Notes: generated from the sequence alone by a model not told the origin. A stretch of DNA of 42,692 nt from Pseudomonadota bacterium (GCA_023458315.1 JAEXAH010000057.1:1-42692), one strand, 5' to 3'; counted from the first letter of the stretch, positions 10,359 through 18,703 are shown. Numbers and translations are program-made.

Positions 10359-11806
10359 CATGGTGCCCGCAACGCGGCGGCCAGATGGCGCGCCACCGCG
10401 TCCATGCGGTCCTCGGCGATGTTGCCCCAGCCCAGAACCAGTCCGGGCGGGCCGGGATGGACGCGATAGGCGCCCAGCGGCGGACAGGCCAGTCCGGCGG
10501 CGGCGGCGCGGGCGGCGGCGACGGCGTCGTCGCTGCCGGGATGCAGCCACAGCACCGAATGCAGCCCGGCCTCGCCGGGGGTGATGGTGCCGAACGGTGC
10601 CAGATGCTGGCGGGCGGCGGCGGTGAAGGCGGCGCGGCGGGCGGCGTACAGGCCGCGCATGCGGCGCAGGTGACGGGCGAACAACCCTTCGGCCATGAAA
10701 TCGGCCATGGCCGCCTGGGTCAGCGAGGGCGGCGCCATGTCGGCCAACCGCCGCGCCACCAGGAACGGCGCCACCAGATCGTCGGGCAGTACCAGCCAGC
10801 CCAGGCGCAGGCCGGGAAACATGCTTTTGGAAAAGGTGCCCAGGTGGATGGTGCGGTGGTCGCGGTCCAGGGCGTGCAGCGCCGCCAGCGGCGGTCCGGC
10901 ATGGCGGAAGTCGCCGTCGTAATCGTCCTCGACGATCCAGCCTTCGCGGCGGCGCGCCCAATCCACCAGCGCCAGGCGGCGGGCGGGCGGCATGGTGGCG
11001 CCGCTGGGGTATTGATGCGACGGCGTCACCCAGGCCAGGCGGGCCTCGGGGCAGGCCGCCTCGGCCGCCGCCACGTCAAAGCCGTCACGATCCACCGGCA
11101 CCGACGCCACCCGCGCCCCGGCGGCGCGCAGCACGCCGCGCAGGCCGGGATAGCACGGGTCCTCGCACAGTACCGCGTCGTCGATATCCAGCAAGACCTT
11201 GGCGGTCAGGTCCAGCGCCTGCTGCGACCCCGACACGATCATCACCTGGGCGGCGGTGCAGCGCAGGCCGCGCGTGCGCCCCAGCCAGTCGGCGATGGCG
11301 GTGCGCAAACCGGCGTGACCGGCCGGGTCGGCGGGGGCCAGCAGGTCGGGGGCGGGACGCCGCCAGCGCCGGGCCAGCAGGCGGCTCCATTCCACCCAGG
11401 GGAAATGGTCCAGGTCGGGCATGCCAGGGGCCAGCACGGCATCCGGCCGCCGCCCGCGCGGCAGTGGAATCTCCATCAGCCGCCGCACCCGCCGCGACAA
11501 CGGCCGCGCCGCCGGGGTGGCGGGCGCGACGGCGGTGGGGGGACTGGCGATGACGGTGCCGGAACCGCCGCGCGCGGTGACGAAGCCCTCGGCCAGCAAT
11601 TGTTCATAGGCGGCCAACACGGTGTTGCGGCCCACCGCCATCTGCGCCGCCAGCCGCCGGGTGGCGGGCAGGCGGCTGCCGACGGCCAACCGCCCCGACA
11701 GGATGGCGTCACGCAGGGCGGCGGCCAGTTGCACCGGCAGGGGCTGGGCGTCGTCGCGGCGCAGCGGCGGCAGTAGCAGCGGGGCGTCAAGGGCGGCGCG
11801 CGGCAT
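10358..11806 (-). CDS. MocR/PdxR-family regulator (GntR HTH fused to aminotransferase-like domain)
   Basis: 482 aa from MPRAALDAP. N-terminal GntR-type winged helix (about residues 20-85: QLAAALRDAILSGRLAVGSRLPATRRLAAQM...NTVLAAYEQLLAEGFV), then a full fold-type I aminotransferase domain with the PLP lysine in HLGTFSKSMFPGLRLGW. MocR-type proteins use PLP or an amino-acid/PLP adduct as effector; PdxR members control vitamin B6 synthesis. It is divergent from a PNPOx-like flavoprotein gene, which supports a vitamin-B6-related or detoxification circuit. A large dyad in the intergenic region is the likely operator. The upstream start extension runs through that dyad and is less likely. Confidence 0.88.
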   Translation of the reverse strand: MPRAALDAPLLLPPLRRDDAQPLPVQLAAALRDAILSGRLAVGSRLPATRRLAAQMAVGRNTVLAAYEQLLAEGFVTARGGSGTVIASPPTAVAPATPAARPLSRRVRRLMEIPLPRGRRPDAVLAPGMPDLDHFPWVEWSRLLARRWRRPAPDLLAPADPAGHAGLRTAIADWLGRTRGLRCTAAQVMIVSGSQQALDLTAKVLLDIDDAVLCEDPCYPGLRGVLRAAGARVASVPVDRDGFDVAAAEAACPEARLAWVTPSHQYPSGATMPPARRLALVDWARRREGWIVEDDYDGDFRHAGPPLAALHALDRDHRTIHLGTFSKSMFPGLRLGWLVLPDDLVAPFLVARRLADMAPPSLTQAAMADFMAEGLFARHLRRMRGLYAARRAAFTAAARQHLAPFGTITPGEAGLHSVLWLHPGSDDAVAAARAAAAGLACPPLGAYRVHPGPPGLVLGWGNIAEDRMDAVARHLAAALRAP

Positions 11807-11807
11807 G

Positions 11808-11856
11808 AAGTGGTTCCCTGATTTTCTGCTATGTGGACCTTCGCAGGGAACCGCTT
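11808..11856. promoter_or_regulatory. Probable MocR operator: long dyad between divergent genes
   Basis: AAG-T-GGTTCCCTG (11808-11820) is mirrored by CAGGGAACC-G-CTT (11844-11856): 12 of 13 positions pair, nine in an unbroken block. The arm centres are about 32 bp apart, close to three helical turns, and the dyad fills the gap between the MocR-type gene (start 11806) and the PNPOx-like gene (start 11899). Two half-sites on one DNA face suit the paired binding sites known for MocR/PdxR dimers. Binding by the neighbouring regulator is inferred. Confidence 0.65.
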
Positions 11857-11898
11857 TGCCGTCAATGTGGCGGCCGTCACCCCGTTGGAGGATCAACC

Positions 11899-12504
11899 GT
11901 GAGCACTCTTCCCGTCACCCCGCGCACCACTCCCCATCGCCGCGCGCACCGGGTCACGCACGCCCTGGCCGATATCCACGCCGTGCTGGACGAGGCGCTG
12001 GTGGCCCATGTGGGGTTCGTCACCGCCGACGGCCCGGTGGTGCTGCCGATCAATTCCTGGCGGGTCGAGGACGGCCTGTATTTCCACATGGCGCCGCGCG
12101 GCCGCCTGACCGATGCCATGGCCGCCGGGGCGCAATTGTGTGTCACCGTCACCCTGGTGGACGGGCTGGTGCTGGCGCGGTCGGCCATGCACCATTCCAT
12201 GAATTTCCGCTCGGTCATGCTGTTCGGCAGCGCCGCCATGGTGACGGACCCGGTGGAAAAGAACCGGGTGCTGACCGCTTTGGTCGAGCATGTGGCGCCC
12301 GGCCGATCGGCCCTGGTGCGGCCGCCCGATGCCAAGGAACTGGCCGCCACGGCGGTGTTCCGCCTGCCCATCGCCGAGGCCACCTTCAAGACCCGTTGCG
12401 GCCCGCCCCAGGATCGCGCCGACGATCTGGCGCGGCCGGTGGCGGCCGGGGTGGTGCCGCTGCGGCTGGAGCGCGGCGCGTTGGTCGAGCATCACCCGCA
12501 ATAG
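11899..12504 (+). CDS. Pyridoxamine 5'-phosphate oxidase-like flavin-binding protein
   Basis: 201 aa, GTG start with GGAGGA eight bases upstream. The split-barrel pattern of the PNPOx/NimA-like group is visible: HALADIHAVLDEALVAHVGFVTADGPVVLPINSWRVEDGLYFHMA, then SVMLFGSAAMVTDPVEKNRVLTALVEHVAPGR. Members bind FMN or another flavin and are annotated as PNPOx-related or nitroimidazole-resistance-like. True PdxH C-terminal substrate residues are not evident, so I do not call it pdxH. It is divergent from a MocR/PdxR regulator, a common pairing. Cytoplasmic; substrate unknown. Confidence 0.82.
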   Translation: MSTLPVTPRTTPHRRAHRVTHALADIHAVLDEALVAHVGFVTADGPVVLPINSWRVEDGLYFHMAPRGRLTDAMAAGAQLCVTVTLVDGLVLARSAMHHSMNFRSVMLFGSAAMVTDPVEKNRVLTALVEHVAPGRSALVRPPDAKELAATAVFRLPIAEATFKTRCGPPQDRADDLARPVAAGVVPLRLERGALVEHHPQ

Positions 12505-12616
12505 AGCGTGCCGCGCCCCGGACACGACCAAAGTCAGGCTTGCAAGTTTTCGCTTTATCACTAGAAATCTGCGGCTGATACTTGACGTTGTGGTCGTCGT
12601 CGATCGGGGCGCGTGC

Positions 12617-13396
12617 ATGGATACGGGCGAACTGAAGCTTTTGGCCGAGGCGGAGCGGCCGCAGGACGCGCAGGTGGTGCTGAGCATGCTGCGCCATACC
12701 GCCGCCGAACTGGCCCGCGCCAATGCCGAAATGGACCTGCTGGTTCAGGCGGTGTCGCACGACCTGCGCGAACCGCTGCGCATGCTGGGGGCCTATGCCC
12801 AGTTGCTGTCCCGGCGCTATCAGGGCCAGTTGGACGCCGATGCCGACCAGTTCCTGGGCTTCATGGCCGACGGCGCCCAGCGCATGCAGCATTTGACCGA
12901 CGATCTGGCGGCCTATGCGGCCATGGGGCGCGGCGCCCTCAACCGCGTGTCCTGCGACAGCGGCACGGTGCTGCAACAGGCGCTGGAGCCGCTGGCCGGG
13001 GAAATCGCCCGCACCGGCGCCCAGATGGTGGTCGGCACCATGCCGCAGGTGGTGGCCGATCCCGGTGCCCTGGCCCGGCTGTTCGGCAATCTGGTGGACA
13101 ATTCCCTGCGTTATCGCCACCCCGACCGCCGCCCGAGAATCGAGGTGATCGGCACCGAGGTCGAAGGCGGCTGGCATTTCCGGGTCAGCGACAACGGCGT
13201 GTCGGTGCCGGTGGGCGAAATCGACCGCATCTTCATGGTGTTCCAGCGCCTGCATGGCAGCGAACGGCCGGGCACCGGCCTGGGCCTGCCCATCTGCAAG
13301 CGCGTGGTGGAACGGCACGGCGGCCGCATCTGGGCGGAACCCCACGCCGATTCCCACGGCGCCACCTTCCACTTCACTCTGTTGCGGCTGCTGTAG
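12617..13396 (+). CDS. Sensor-less histidine kinase (phytochrome-type HisKA-HATPase)
   Basis: 259 aa from the ATG at 12617. A short N-terminal helix/coiled coil (20-45), then a HisKA dimerisation domain with the phospho-acceptor His48 in QAVSHDLREPLRMLGAYAQLL, and a HATPase_c domain with N box (LFGNLVDNSLRYR), G1 (VSDNGVSVP) and G2 (GTGLGLPICKRVVERHGG). The H-box style is that of cyanobacterial-phytochrome-like (Cph1) kinases, but there is no PAS, GAF or membrane domain. Input must come from a partner or the short N terminus. No response regulator is adjacent; an Rcp1-type regulator is at 34619. The 3' end overlaps the convergent ykgJ-like gene by 23 bp. Confidence 0.85.
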   Translation: MDTGELKLLAEAERPQDAQVVLSMLRHTAAELARANAEMDLLVQAVSHDLREPLRMLGAYAQLLSRRYQGQLDADADQFLGFMADGAQRMQHLTDDLAAYAAMGRGALNRVSCDSGTVLQQALEPLAGEIARTGAQMVVGTMPQVVADPGALARLFGNLVDNSLRYRHPDRRPRIEVIGTEVEGGWHFRVSDNGVSVPVGEIDRIFMVFQRLHGSERPGTGLGLPICKRVVERHGGRIWAEPHADSHGATFHFTLLRLL

Positions 13397-14156
13397 CCGT
13401 CTCCAGCCGGGCCATCTCGCGGCCCCATTGCCGGTAGCGGTGGGCGAAGTCCGTCATGGCGGGGTCGTCACCGACCAGGGCGGCGAAGGCGTCCAGCACC
13501 GGGCGCTGGCGGCGGGCGAAGGTGGCGGAATCCAGCCCGGGCCAGTGCGGCAGCAGCGTCGCCATGCCCAGCAGCACGTCGCCGCCCAGCGGCCGCGACG
13601 CCACCATGCCCAGCTTGTCGGACAGGCCGGGGACCGTGGCCAATTGTGCCTCGGCATAGGCGCGCAGGATCGGGGCCTGCGAAAGAAGTTGCTGCCGTTC
13701 GGCCTGGAAGGCGGCGGCATCGACAATGTTACGGTCCCGAAACACCACCGGCGCCGCCGGGGAAACGTCGCAGTCCCAGCCCTTGCGCGGCACCAGTTGG
13801 GCGGCCTGCTCGACCTCTTCCAGATAGGCGAAGAACGGCATGGCGCGGCAGCGCACCGGTTTCGTTTCGTGAATGGAACAACGTCCGTCTTCGGCCAGGG
13901 CCGGGCAGGGCAGGCTGGGCGGCACATAGGAAACCGGGGTGACGCGCAAGGCGACGGTGCGGCGGTCGCGCAGCCGCAGCTTGACGCCCAACCGCGCCGT
14001 CAGCTCGAACGACCGCTGGTTCTGGCGGATCGGCGTCCACAGCATGCCCAGGGGAAAGCGGTCGGCATTGGCCAGGGCATCGGCCAGGGTCAGCGGCAAC
14101 AGACCGGCACAGCATTTGCCGCAGGCGGTGCAGGAAAAGTGACGTTCGCCCGCCAT
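13374..14156 (-). CDS. YkgJ-family cysteine-cluster protein
   Basis: 260 aa. Cysteine motifs CTACGKCC near the N terminus and CPALAEDGRCSIHETKPVRCRAMP further on form the CxxCxxCC...C...C pattern of the YkgJ/UPF0153 family, thought to bind zinc or an Fe-S cluster; the function is unknown. The ATG shares one base with the stop of the upstream YchJ-like gene (TGATG), so the pair is translationally coupled. The C-terminal half (VPGLSDKLGMVASRPLGGDVLLGMATLLP...) is helical and longer than in minimal YkgJ proteins. The 3' end overlaps the opposing kinase gene. Confidence 0.82.
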   Translation of the reverse strand: MAGERHFSCTACGKCCAGLLPLTLADALANADRFPLGMLWTPIRQNQRSFELTARLGVKLRLRDRRTVALRVTPVSYVPPSLPCPALAEDGRCSIHETKPVRCRAMPFFAYLEEVEQAAQLVPRKGWDCDVSPAAPVVFRDRNIVDAAAFQAERQQLLSQAPILRAYAEAQLATVPGLSDKLGMVASRPLGGDVLLGMATLLPHWPGLDSATFARRQRPVLDAFAALVGDDPAMTDFAHRYRQWGREMARLETATAAATE

Positions 14157-14629
14157 CAGGCGCCACAGCACTTCTTGTATTTCTGGCCCGAGCCGCAGGG
14201 GCAGGGATCGTTGCGGCCGACCTTGGCGACGGTGCGCGGCGCCTGCTTGGGGTTGACCTCGCCGTCCACGTACAGCCAGCTTTCGCCGTCGCGGCGGAAG
14301 CGGGCCAATTCGTGGTGGGCGATCTGCTGGCCGTGCAGGCGGAAGCGGGCGACGTATTCCACGGTGGCGGTGTCGCCGTCCTGGGCGGTGGCGCGCATTT
14401 CGAGTCCCAGGCCCTCGGCGTCGCGCGACGAGGCCGCGACCTCGGCATGGTCCACGTCGTCGCGCTTTTCCGGCGCCAGGGTGGTGTCCAGGTATTCCAG
14501 CCGTCCCAGCACGAAGGCGGAATAGCGCGACCGCATCAACGCCTCGGCCGAGGGGGCGGCGGCGCCGTCGATCAGCGGGCCGCAGCATTCGGACAACGGA
14601 CGGCCGGAAGAGCAGGGACACAGGGACAT
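14156..14629 (-). CDS. YchJ-family protein with N- and C-terminal SEC-C motifs
   Basis: 157 aa from MSLCPCSSGR, in line with the ~150-aa YchJ proteins; an upstream GTG would add five residues. The SEC-C zinc motif occurs twice: CPCSSGRPLSECC at the N terminus and CPCGSGQKYKKCC at the C terminus. Between them is the YchJ core (LMRSRYSAFVLGRLEYLDTTL, FRRDGESWLYVDGE). SEC-C motifs bind zinc and in SecA contact SecB and the ribosome; the role of YchJ itself is unknown. It is coupled to the downstream YkgJ-like gene, giving a two-gene operon of Cys-cluster proteins. Confidence 0.88.
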   Translation of the reverse strand: MSLCPCSSGRPLSECCGPLIDGAAAPSAEALMRSRYSAFVLGRLEYLDTTLAPEKRDDVDHAEVAASSRDAEGLGLEMRATAQDGDTATVEYVARFRLHGQQIAHHELARFRRDGESWLYVDGEVNPKQAPRTVAKVGRNDPCPCGSGQKYKKCCGA

Positions 14630-14946
14630 GGCGGCGGAACCCACGCGGTTGAGACGATCGCCGCCACCATACCGCCAGGATCACCGCCCCGCCAGCGCCG
14701 AACCCACCCGCCTCGACCCCGGCGGCAAGAACAAGGGGCGGCTCTTCTGTTTTTGTCTGATGGACTCCGCAATAGTCGCGGCGGCGTTTCTGTCGCAATC
14801 GCCGTCATGTCTCGGCCGGGGGCGCTGATTACGGATAACCACAAGGAATTGCGTTCCGCACATGGCTCCGATGCAAGGTCGGCTGTGGTAATGCCACTGC
14901 CGAAAATTATATGGTGCAGCGCAATAACGGTTTGGAGCGCACGACG
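14630..14946. other. 317-nt gene-free region between ychJ-like gene and 47-codon gene
   Basis: Divergent spacer that should hold promoters for the YchJ-YkgJ pair (minus) and the small gene at 14947 (plus). A TTATAT at 14907-14912 could be a -10 element for the small gene, but no convincing -35 partner is visible. No conserved-looking ORF, hairpin terminator or long repeat was found. Confidence 0.4.
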
Positions 14947-15090
14947 ATGCTCGAGGAATGGATTAGGAACGTACCGGTGGCGACCCTGAAGGCCATCGCC
15001 GCCGACACCAAGGTGCAGGGTTCCCGCATCTGGCAGTTGGCCGTGGTGGAATTGCTGGTCCGTCAGAACCAGGACGCCCTGGCCGCCTGA
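14947..15090 (+). CDS. Small hypothetical protein (47 aa)
   Basis: ATG at 14947 with TTTGGAGC placing GGAG nine bases upstream, stop TGA at 15088. The product begins MLEEWIRNVPVATLKAIAAD and continues with an amphipathic, helical second half (RIWQLAVVELLVRQNQDALAA). Codons show the strong third-position G/C bias of neighbouring real genes. It is followed by two successive hairpins, the second a good intrinsic terminator, so it looks like a monocistronic small-protein gene. I recognise no family. There is no signal peptide or metal motif; a small regulatory or adaptor protein is possible, but no function can be assigned. Confidence 0.65.
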   Translation: MLEEWIRNVPVATLKAIAADTKVQGSRIWQLAVVELLVRQNQDALAA

Positions 15091-15110
15091 TCGGCGGAAG
15101 GGATTTTTAC

Positions 15111-15141
15111 TTTGTCCCCCGGCCCGCCGGGTGGAGACAAA
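15111..15141 (+). other. Hairpin downstream of small gene
   Basis: Outer arms TTTGTC (15111-15116) and GACAAA (15136-15141) enclose an inner CCCGG / CCGGG stem (15118-15122, 15127-15131) with a four-base CCCG loop. It lies 6 nt before a second, terminator-type hairpin. It may be part of a structured 3' UTR protecting the small mRNA, or a small-RNA body. Confidence 0.45.
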
Positions 15142-15146
15142 TCGAC

Positions 15147-15198
15147 GGGGCCGCCCGACCTGCACTTTCCCGGCAGGTCCGCGGCCCCACGGTTTTTT
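15147..15198 (+). terminator. Strong intrinsic terminator after the 47-codon gene
   Basis: Two stacked stems: GGGGCCG (15147-15153) with CGGCCCC (15182-15188), and GACCTGC (15157-15163) with GCAGGTC (15173-15179), separated by a small internal loop and closed by a 9-nt loop. A T6 run follows at 15193-15198. Confidence 0.85.
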
Positions 15199-15346
15199 CG
15201 GCCCGCGTCGAAAAAATCATGCCCCGGCCCTGGCGGACGGCGCCTCCCCTGCGCACATGAAAGTCTGAAAGCCCTGTCGCCGCCGTGCTTTACGGCGCGG
15301 GCGATCGGTAATACCTTTTCTGTGCATCTTCGCAGGGGGAGGACAC

Positions 15347-16375
15347 ATGACGCCGTTCAAGTCCATCACCATCGCCGCCGCCGCCGTCCTGACGGTCGCC
15401 ACGGCCCTTCCGGCCCAGGCCGGCACCACCTTCGATGCGGTCAAGGCCAAGGGGTTCGTCCAATGCGGCGTGAACCTGGGCCTGTACGGTTTCTCGGCAC
15501 CCGACGACAAGGGTAATTGGAGCGGCCTGGACGTGGACGCCTGTCGCGCCGTCGCGGCGGCGGTGTTCGGCGACGCGGGCAAGGTCAAGTACACGCCGCT
15601 GTCGGCGCAGCAACGCCTGCCCGCCCTGCAATCCGGCGAGGTGGATCTGCTGGCGCGCAACACCACCTGGACGCTGTCGCGCGACACCGCCAACGGCCTG
15701 AACTTCACCGTCACCAATTACTATGACGGCCAGGGCTTCATGGTGCCCAAGGCGTTGGGGGTGAAATCGGCCAAGGACTTGAACGGCGCCACCATCTGCG
15801 TGCTGCCGGGCACCACCACCGAACAGAATCTGTCCGACTGGTTCCGCGCCAACAAGATGAGCTTCAAGCCGGTGGTGATCGAGAAGAACGAGGAACTGAC
15901 CAGCGCCTTCTTCTCGGGGCGTTGCGATTCGTTCTCGTCCGACGCCTCGCAATTGGCCGCCGTGCGCGCCAACGAAGCGCCCAAGCCCGACGATTACGTC
16001 ATCCTGCCCGAACTGATTTCCAAGGAACCGCTGACCCCGGTGGTCCGCCATGCCGACGACCAATGGGCCGACATCGTGCGCTGGTCCATCTTCGCCATGA
16101 TCGCCGCCGAGGAAAAGGGCGTCACCTCGAAGAACGTCGATCAGCAGGCGTCCTCGCCCGATCCCGAGATCAAGCGCCTGCTGGGCGTCACCCCCGGCAA
16201 CGGCAAGGCGTTGGGTCTGGACGAGAAGTGGGCCTACAACATCATCAAGCAGGTGGGCAATTACGGCGAAAGCTTCGACCGCAACGTCGGCAAGGATTCC
16301 AAGCTGAAGATCGACCGCGGCCTCAACGCCCTTTACAGCCATGGCGGTCTGCTCTACGCGCCGCCGTTCAAGTAA
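15347..16375 (+). CDS. aapJ: General L-amino-acid ABC transporter, periplasmic binding protein AapJ
   Basis: 342 aa. Signal peptide to about residue 25 (ALPAQA|GTTFDAVKAKG). The mature protein has typical SBP family 3 features: VQCGVNLGLYGFS, NWSGLDVDACRAVAAAVFGD, LLARNTTWTLSRD and the hinge LNGATICVLPGTTTEQNLSDWFRAN. The cysteines and length match AapJ/BztA rather than shorter glutamine-binding proteins. It delivers a broad range of L-amino acids to AapQM. GGGGGAGGA ribosome site. First gene of aapJQMP; the leader contains a CGCCGT/ACGGCG hairpin at 15281-15297. Confidence 0.95.
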   Translation: MTPFKSITIAAAAVLTVATALPAQAGTTFDAVKAKGFVQCGVNLGLYGFSAPDDKGNWSGLDVDACRAVAAAVFGDAGKVKYTPLSAQQRLPALQSGEVDLLARNTTWTLSRDTANGLNFTVTNYYDGQGFMVPKALGVKSAKDLNGATICVLPGTTTEQNLSDWFRANKMSFKPVVIEKNEELTSAFFSGRCDSFSSDASQLAAVRANEAPKPDDYVILPELISKEPLTPVVRHADDQWADIVRWSIFAMIAAEEKGVTSKNVDQQASSPDPEIKRLLGVTPGNGKALGLDEKWAYNIIKQVGNYGESFDRNVGKDSKLKIDRGLNALYSHGGLLYAPPFK

Positions 16376-16385
16376 GGGGCATGCC

Positions 16386-17561
16386 ATGCCCGCCGCCGGT
16401 CAGGGCGCGGTGAAGCGGTCGCTGCTCAACAGCGTCCGCTTCCGCGGCATCGTCTATCAGGTGGTGGTGGTGGCCCTGGTGGTGGCGCTGGGCTGGTATC
16501 TGGTGCACAACACCCTGGTCAACCTGGCGGCGCGCGGTATCGCCACCGGCCTGCACTTTCTGGGGCAGGAAGCGGGCTTCGACATCGGCGAAAGCGCCAT
16601 CCCCTATAATTCGGCCGACACTTACGCCCATGCCTTGCTGGTGGGGCTGCTCAACACCCTGGAAATCGCCGTGCTGGGCATCGTGCTGGCCACCCTGCTG
16701 GGGCTGGTGGTCGGCATTGGTCGGCTGTCGGGCAACTGGATCGTCGCCCGCCTTGCCACCCTGTATGTCGAGGCGGTGCGCAACGTGCCGCTGCTGCTGC
16801 AATTGTTCGTGTGGTACGGCATCGTCACCGCCCTGCCGGGGCCGCGTCAGGCGCTGAATCCGCTGCCCGGCATCTTCCTGTCCAATCGCGGCCTCAAGGT
16901 GCCGCTGCCCGAAGCCCATGCCGTCCATCCCTGGCTGCTGCTGGCCCTGGCGGTGGGGCTGGGGCTGGCGTGGCTGCTGCGGCGCTGGGCGCTGGCCCGC
17001 CATGCCCGCACCGGGCGGCCGTTCCCGTGGGTGCGGGGCGGCGCCGCCCTGGTCCTGGGGCTGCCGCTGGCGGTGTTCCTGGCGGCGGGGGCGCCGCTGG
17101 CCTGGGACGTGCCGACCTTGCGCGGCTTCAACTTCGCGGGCGGCGGCACCCTTAGTCCGGAATTCGCCGCGCTGCTGGCCGGGCTGACGGTCTATACCGC
17201 CGCCTTCATCGCCGAGATCGTGCGCTCGGGCATCCTGGCGGTGCCGTCGGGTCAGACCGAGGCGGCGCTGTCCCTGGGCCTGTCGCGCGGTCAGACCCTG
17301 CGCCTGATCATTCTGCCCCAGGCGTTGCGGGTCATGGTGCCGTCGCTGACCAGCCAATATCTGAACCTGACCAAGAATTCCTCGCTGGCGGTGGCCATCG
17401 GCTATCCCGATCTGGTCAGCGTCGCCAACACCACCATCAACCAGACCGGCCAGGCCGTCGAAGGTGTCGGCGTGGTCATGGCGGTATTCCTGGTCATCAG
17501 CCTGTCGCTGTCGCTGCTGATGAACTGGTACAACGCCAAGGTCGCCCTGGTGACGCGATGA
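16386..17561 (+). CDS. aapQ: General L-amino-acid ABC transporter, permease AapQ
   Basis: 391 aa from MPAAGQG, ten bases after aapJ. Larger than ordinary polar-amino-acid permeases because of the periplasmic insertion typical of AapQ/BztB (RFRGIVYQVVVV..., ..NPLPGIFLSNRGLKVPLPEAH). HisM-type permease features: ALLVGLLNTLEIAVLGIVLAT, EAVRNVPLLLQLFVWY, and the EAA loop QTEAALSLGLSRGQTLRLIILPQALRV near the C terminus. Its last codon overlaps the start of aapM (ATGA). Confidence 0.94.
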   Translation: MPAAGQGAVKRSLLNSVRFRGIVYQVVVVALVVALGWYLVHNTLVNLAARGIATGLHFLGQEAGFDIGESAIPYNSADTYAHALLVGLLNTLEIAVLGIVLATLLGLVVGIGRLSGNWIVARLATLYVEAVRNVPLLLQLFVWYGIVTALPGPRQALNPLPGIFLSNRGLKVPLPEAHAVHPWLLLALAVGLGLAWLLRRWALARHARTGRPFPWVRGGAALVLGLPLAVFLAAGAPLAWDVPTLRGFNFAGGGTLSPEFAALLAGLTVYTAAFIAEIVRSGILAVPSGQTEAALSLGLSRGQTLRLIILPQALRVMVPSLTSQYLNLTKNSSLAVAIGYPDLVSVANTTINQTGQAVEGVGVVMAVFLVISLSLSLLMNWYNAKVALVTR

Positions 17562-18703
17562 CCGGACCCGGCCCCCACGACCATTCCGCCAGCGGCGTCG
17601 CCGCCGCCGACATCGAGGAACCCTCGGCGGTTTCGGTGCGGCCGCCGCCCCTGCGCAACCGCCGCCTGCTGGGCTGGGCGCGCGAGAACCTGTTCGGGTC
17701 GCTGCCCAACACCGTGCTGACCCTGCTGGCGCTGTGGCTGCTGTGGGAGATCGTGCCGCCGCTGCTGTCCTGGGGCCTGCTGCACGCGCAATGGAACGGC
17801 GACGGCAATGCCTGCCGCGAGGCCGGGGGCGCCTGTTGGGCGCTGGTCGGTCAGCGCCATCGGCTGATGCTGTTCGGCGTCTATCCCTATGACGAACACT
17901 GGCGGCCGTTGCTGGCCACCTGCCTGATGATCGCCCTGCTGGCCACCAGCGCCTTGCGCGCCTTCTGGCGGCCGTGGCTGCTGGCGGCGTGGGCGGGCGG
18001 GCTGGTGCTGAGCGGCGTGCTGATGTGGGGCGGCGTGCTGGGCATGCCCCATGTGGAAACCGACCGTTGGGGCGGCTTGCCGGTGACGCTGGTGATCGCC
18101 GTGCTGGGTCTGGCCCTGGCCTTTCCGCTGTCCATCCTGCTGGCGCTGGGGCGGCGATCGGATCTGCCGGCCATCCGTGCCCTGTCGGTGGGCTATATCG
18201 AGCTGGTGCGCGGCGTGCCGCTGGTCAGCGTGCTGTTCATGGCGTCGGTGATGTTTCCGCTGTTCCTGCCCGAAGGCGTGACGGTGGACAAGCTGCTGCG
18301 CGCCCTGGTCGGCATGACGCTGTTCACCGCCGCCTATCTGGCCGAGGCGGTGCGCGGCGGCCTTCAGGCCATCCCGCGCGGCCAGGAGGAAGCGGCCGAC
18401 GCCCTGGGCCTGAGTTATTGGCGGAAAACCCGGCTGATCGTGCTGCCGCAGGCGTTGCGGCTGGTGATCCCGCCCATCGTCAACCAGTTCATCACCTGCT
18501 TCAAGGATACCTCGCTGGTGACGATCGTCGGCCTGTACGACCTGTTGGCGGCGACCAAGGTGGCGCTGGCCGATCCCGAATGGCGGCCGTTCTTCGTCGA
18601 GGGCTACATCGCCGCCGCCGCGGTCTATTGGTGTTTCTGTTTCTTCATGTCCCGCTACAGCCAGTGGCTGGAGCGTCAGCTCGCCACCGGCCAGCGCCGC
18701 TAG
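17558..18703 (+). CDS. aapM: General L-amino-acid ABC transporter, permease AapM
   Basis: 381 aa, ATGA overlap with aapQ. Cytoplasmic proline-rich N terminus (GPGPHDHSASG..RPPPLRNRRLLGW), then transmembrane segments. IELVRGVPLVSVLFMASVMFPLF and the EAA loop QEEAADALGLSYWRKTRLIVLPQALRLVIPPIVNQF mark it as the second AapQM-type permease. It forms the inner-membrane channel with AapQ. Normal length, no breaks. Confidence 0.94.
   Translation: MTGPGPHDHSASGVAAADIEEPSAVSVRPPPLRNRRLLGWARENLFGSLPNTVLTLLALWLLWEIVPPLLSWGLLHAQWNGDGNACREAGGACWALVGQRHRLMLFGVYPYDEHWRPLLATCLMIALLATSALRAFWRPWLLAAWAGGLVLSGVLMWGGVLGMPHVETDRWGGLPVTLVIAVLGLALAFPLSILLALGRRSDLPAIRALSVGYIELVRGVPLVSVLFMASVMFPLFLPEGVTVDKLLRALVGMTLFTAAYLAEAVRGGLQAIPRGQEEAADALGLSYWRKTRLIVLPQALRLVIPPIVNQFITCFKDTSLVTIVGLYDLLAATKVALADPEWRPFFVEGYIAAAAVYWCFCFFMSRYSQWLERQLATGQRR

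Noticed and set aside
11899..12504. Assignment as pdxH (true pyridoxamine phosphate oxidase)
   Set aside because: Only the general flavin-binding split-barrel pattern is visible; the PdxH C-terminal substrate-binding signature is not evident.
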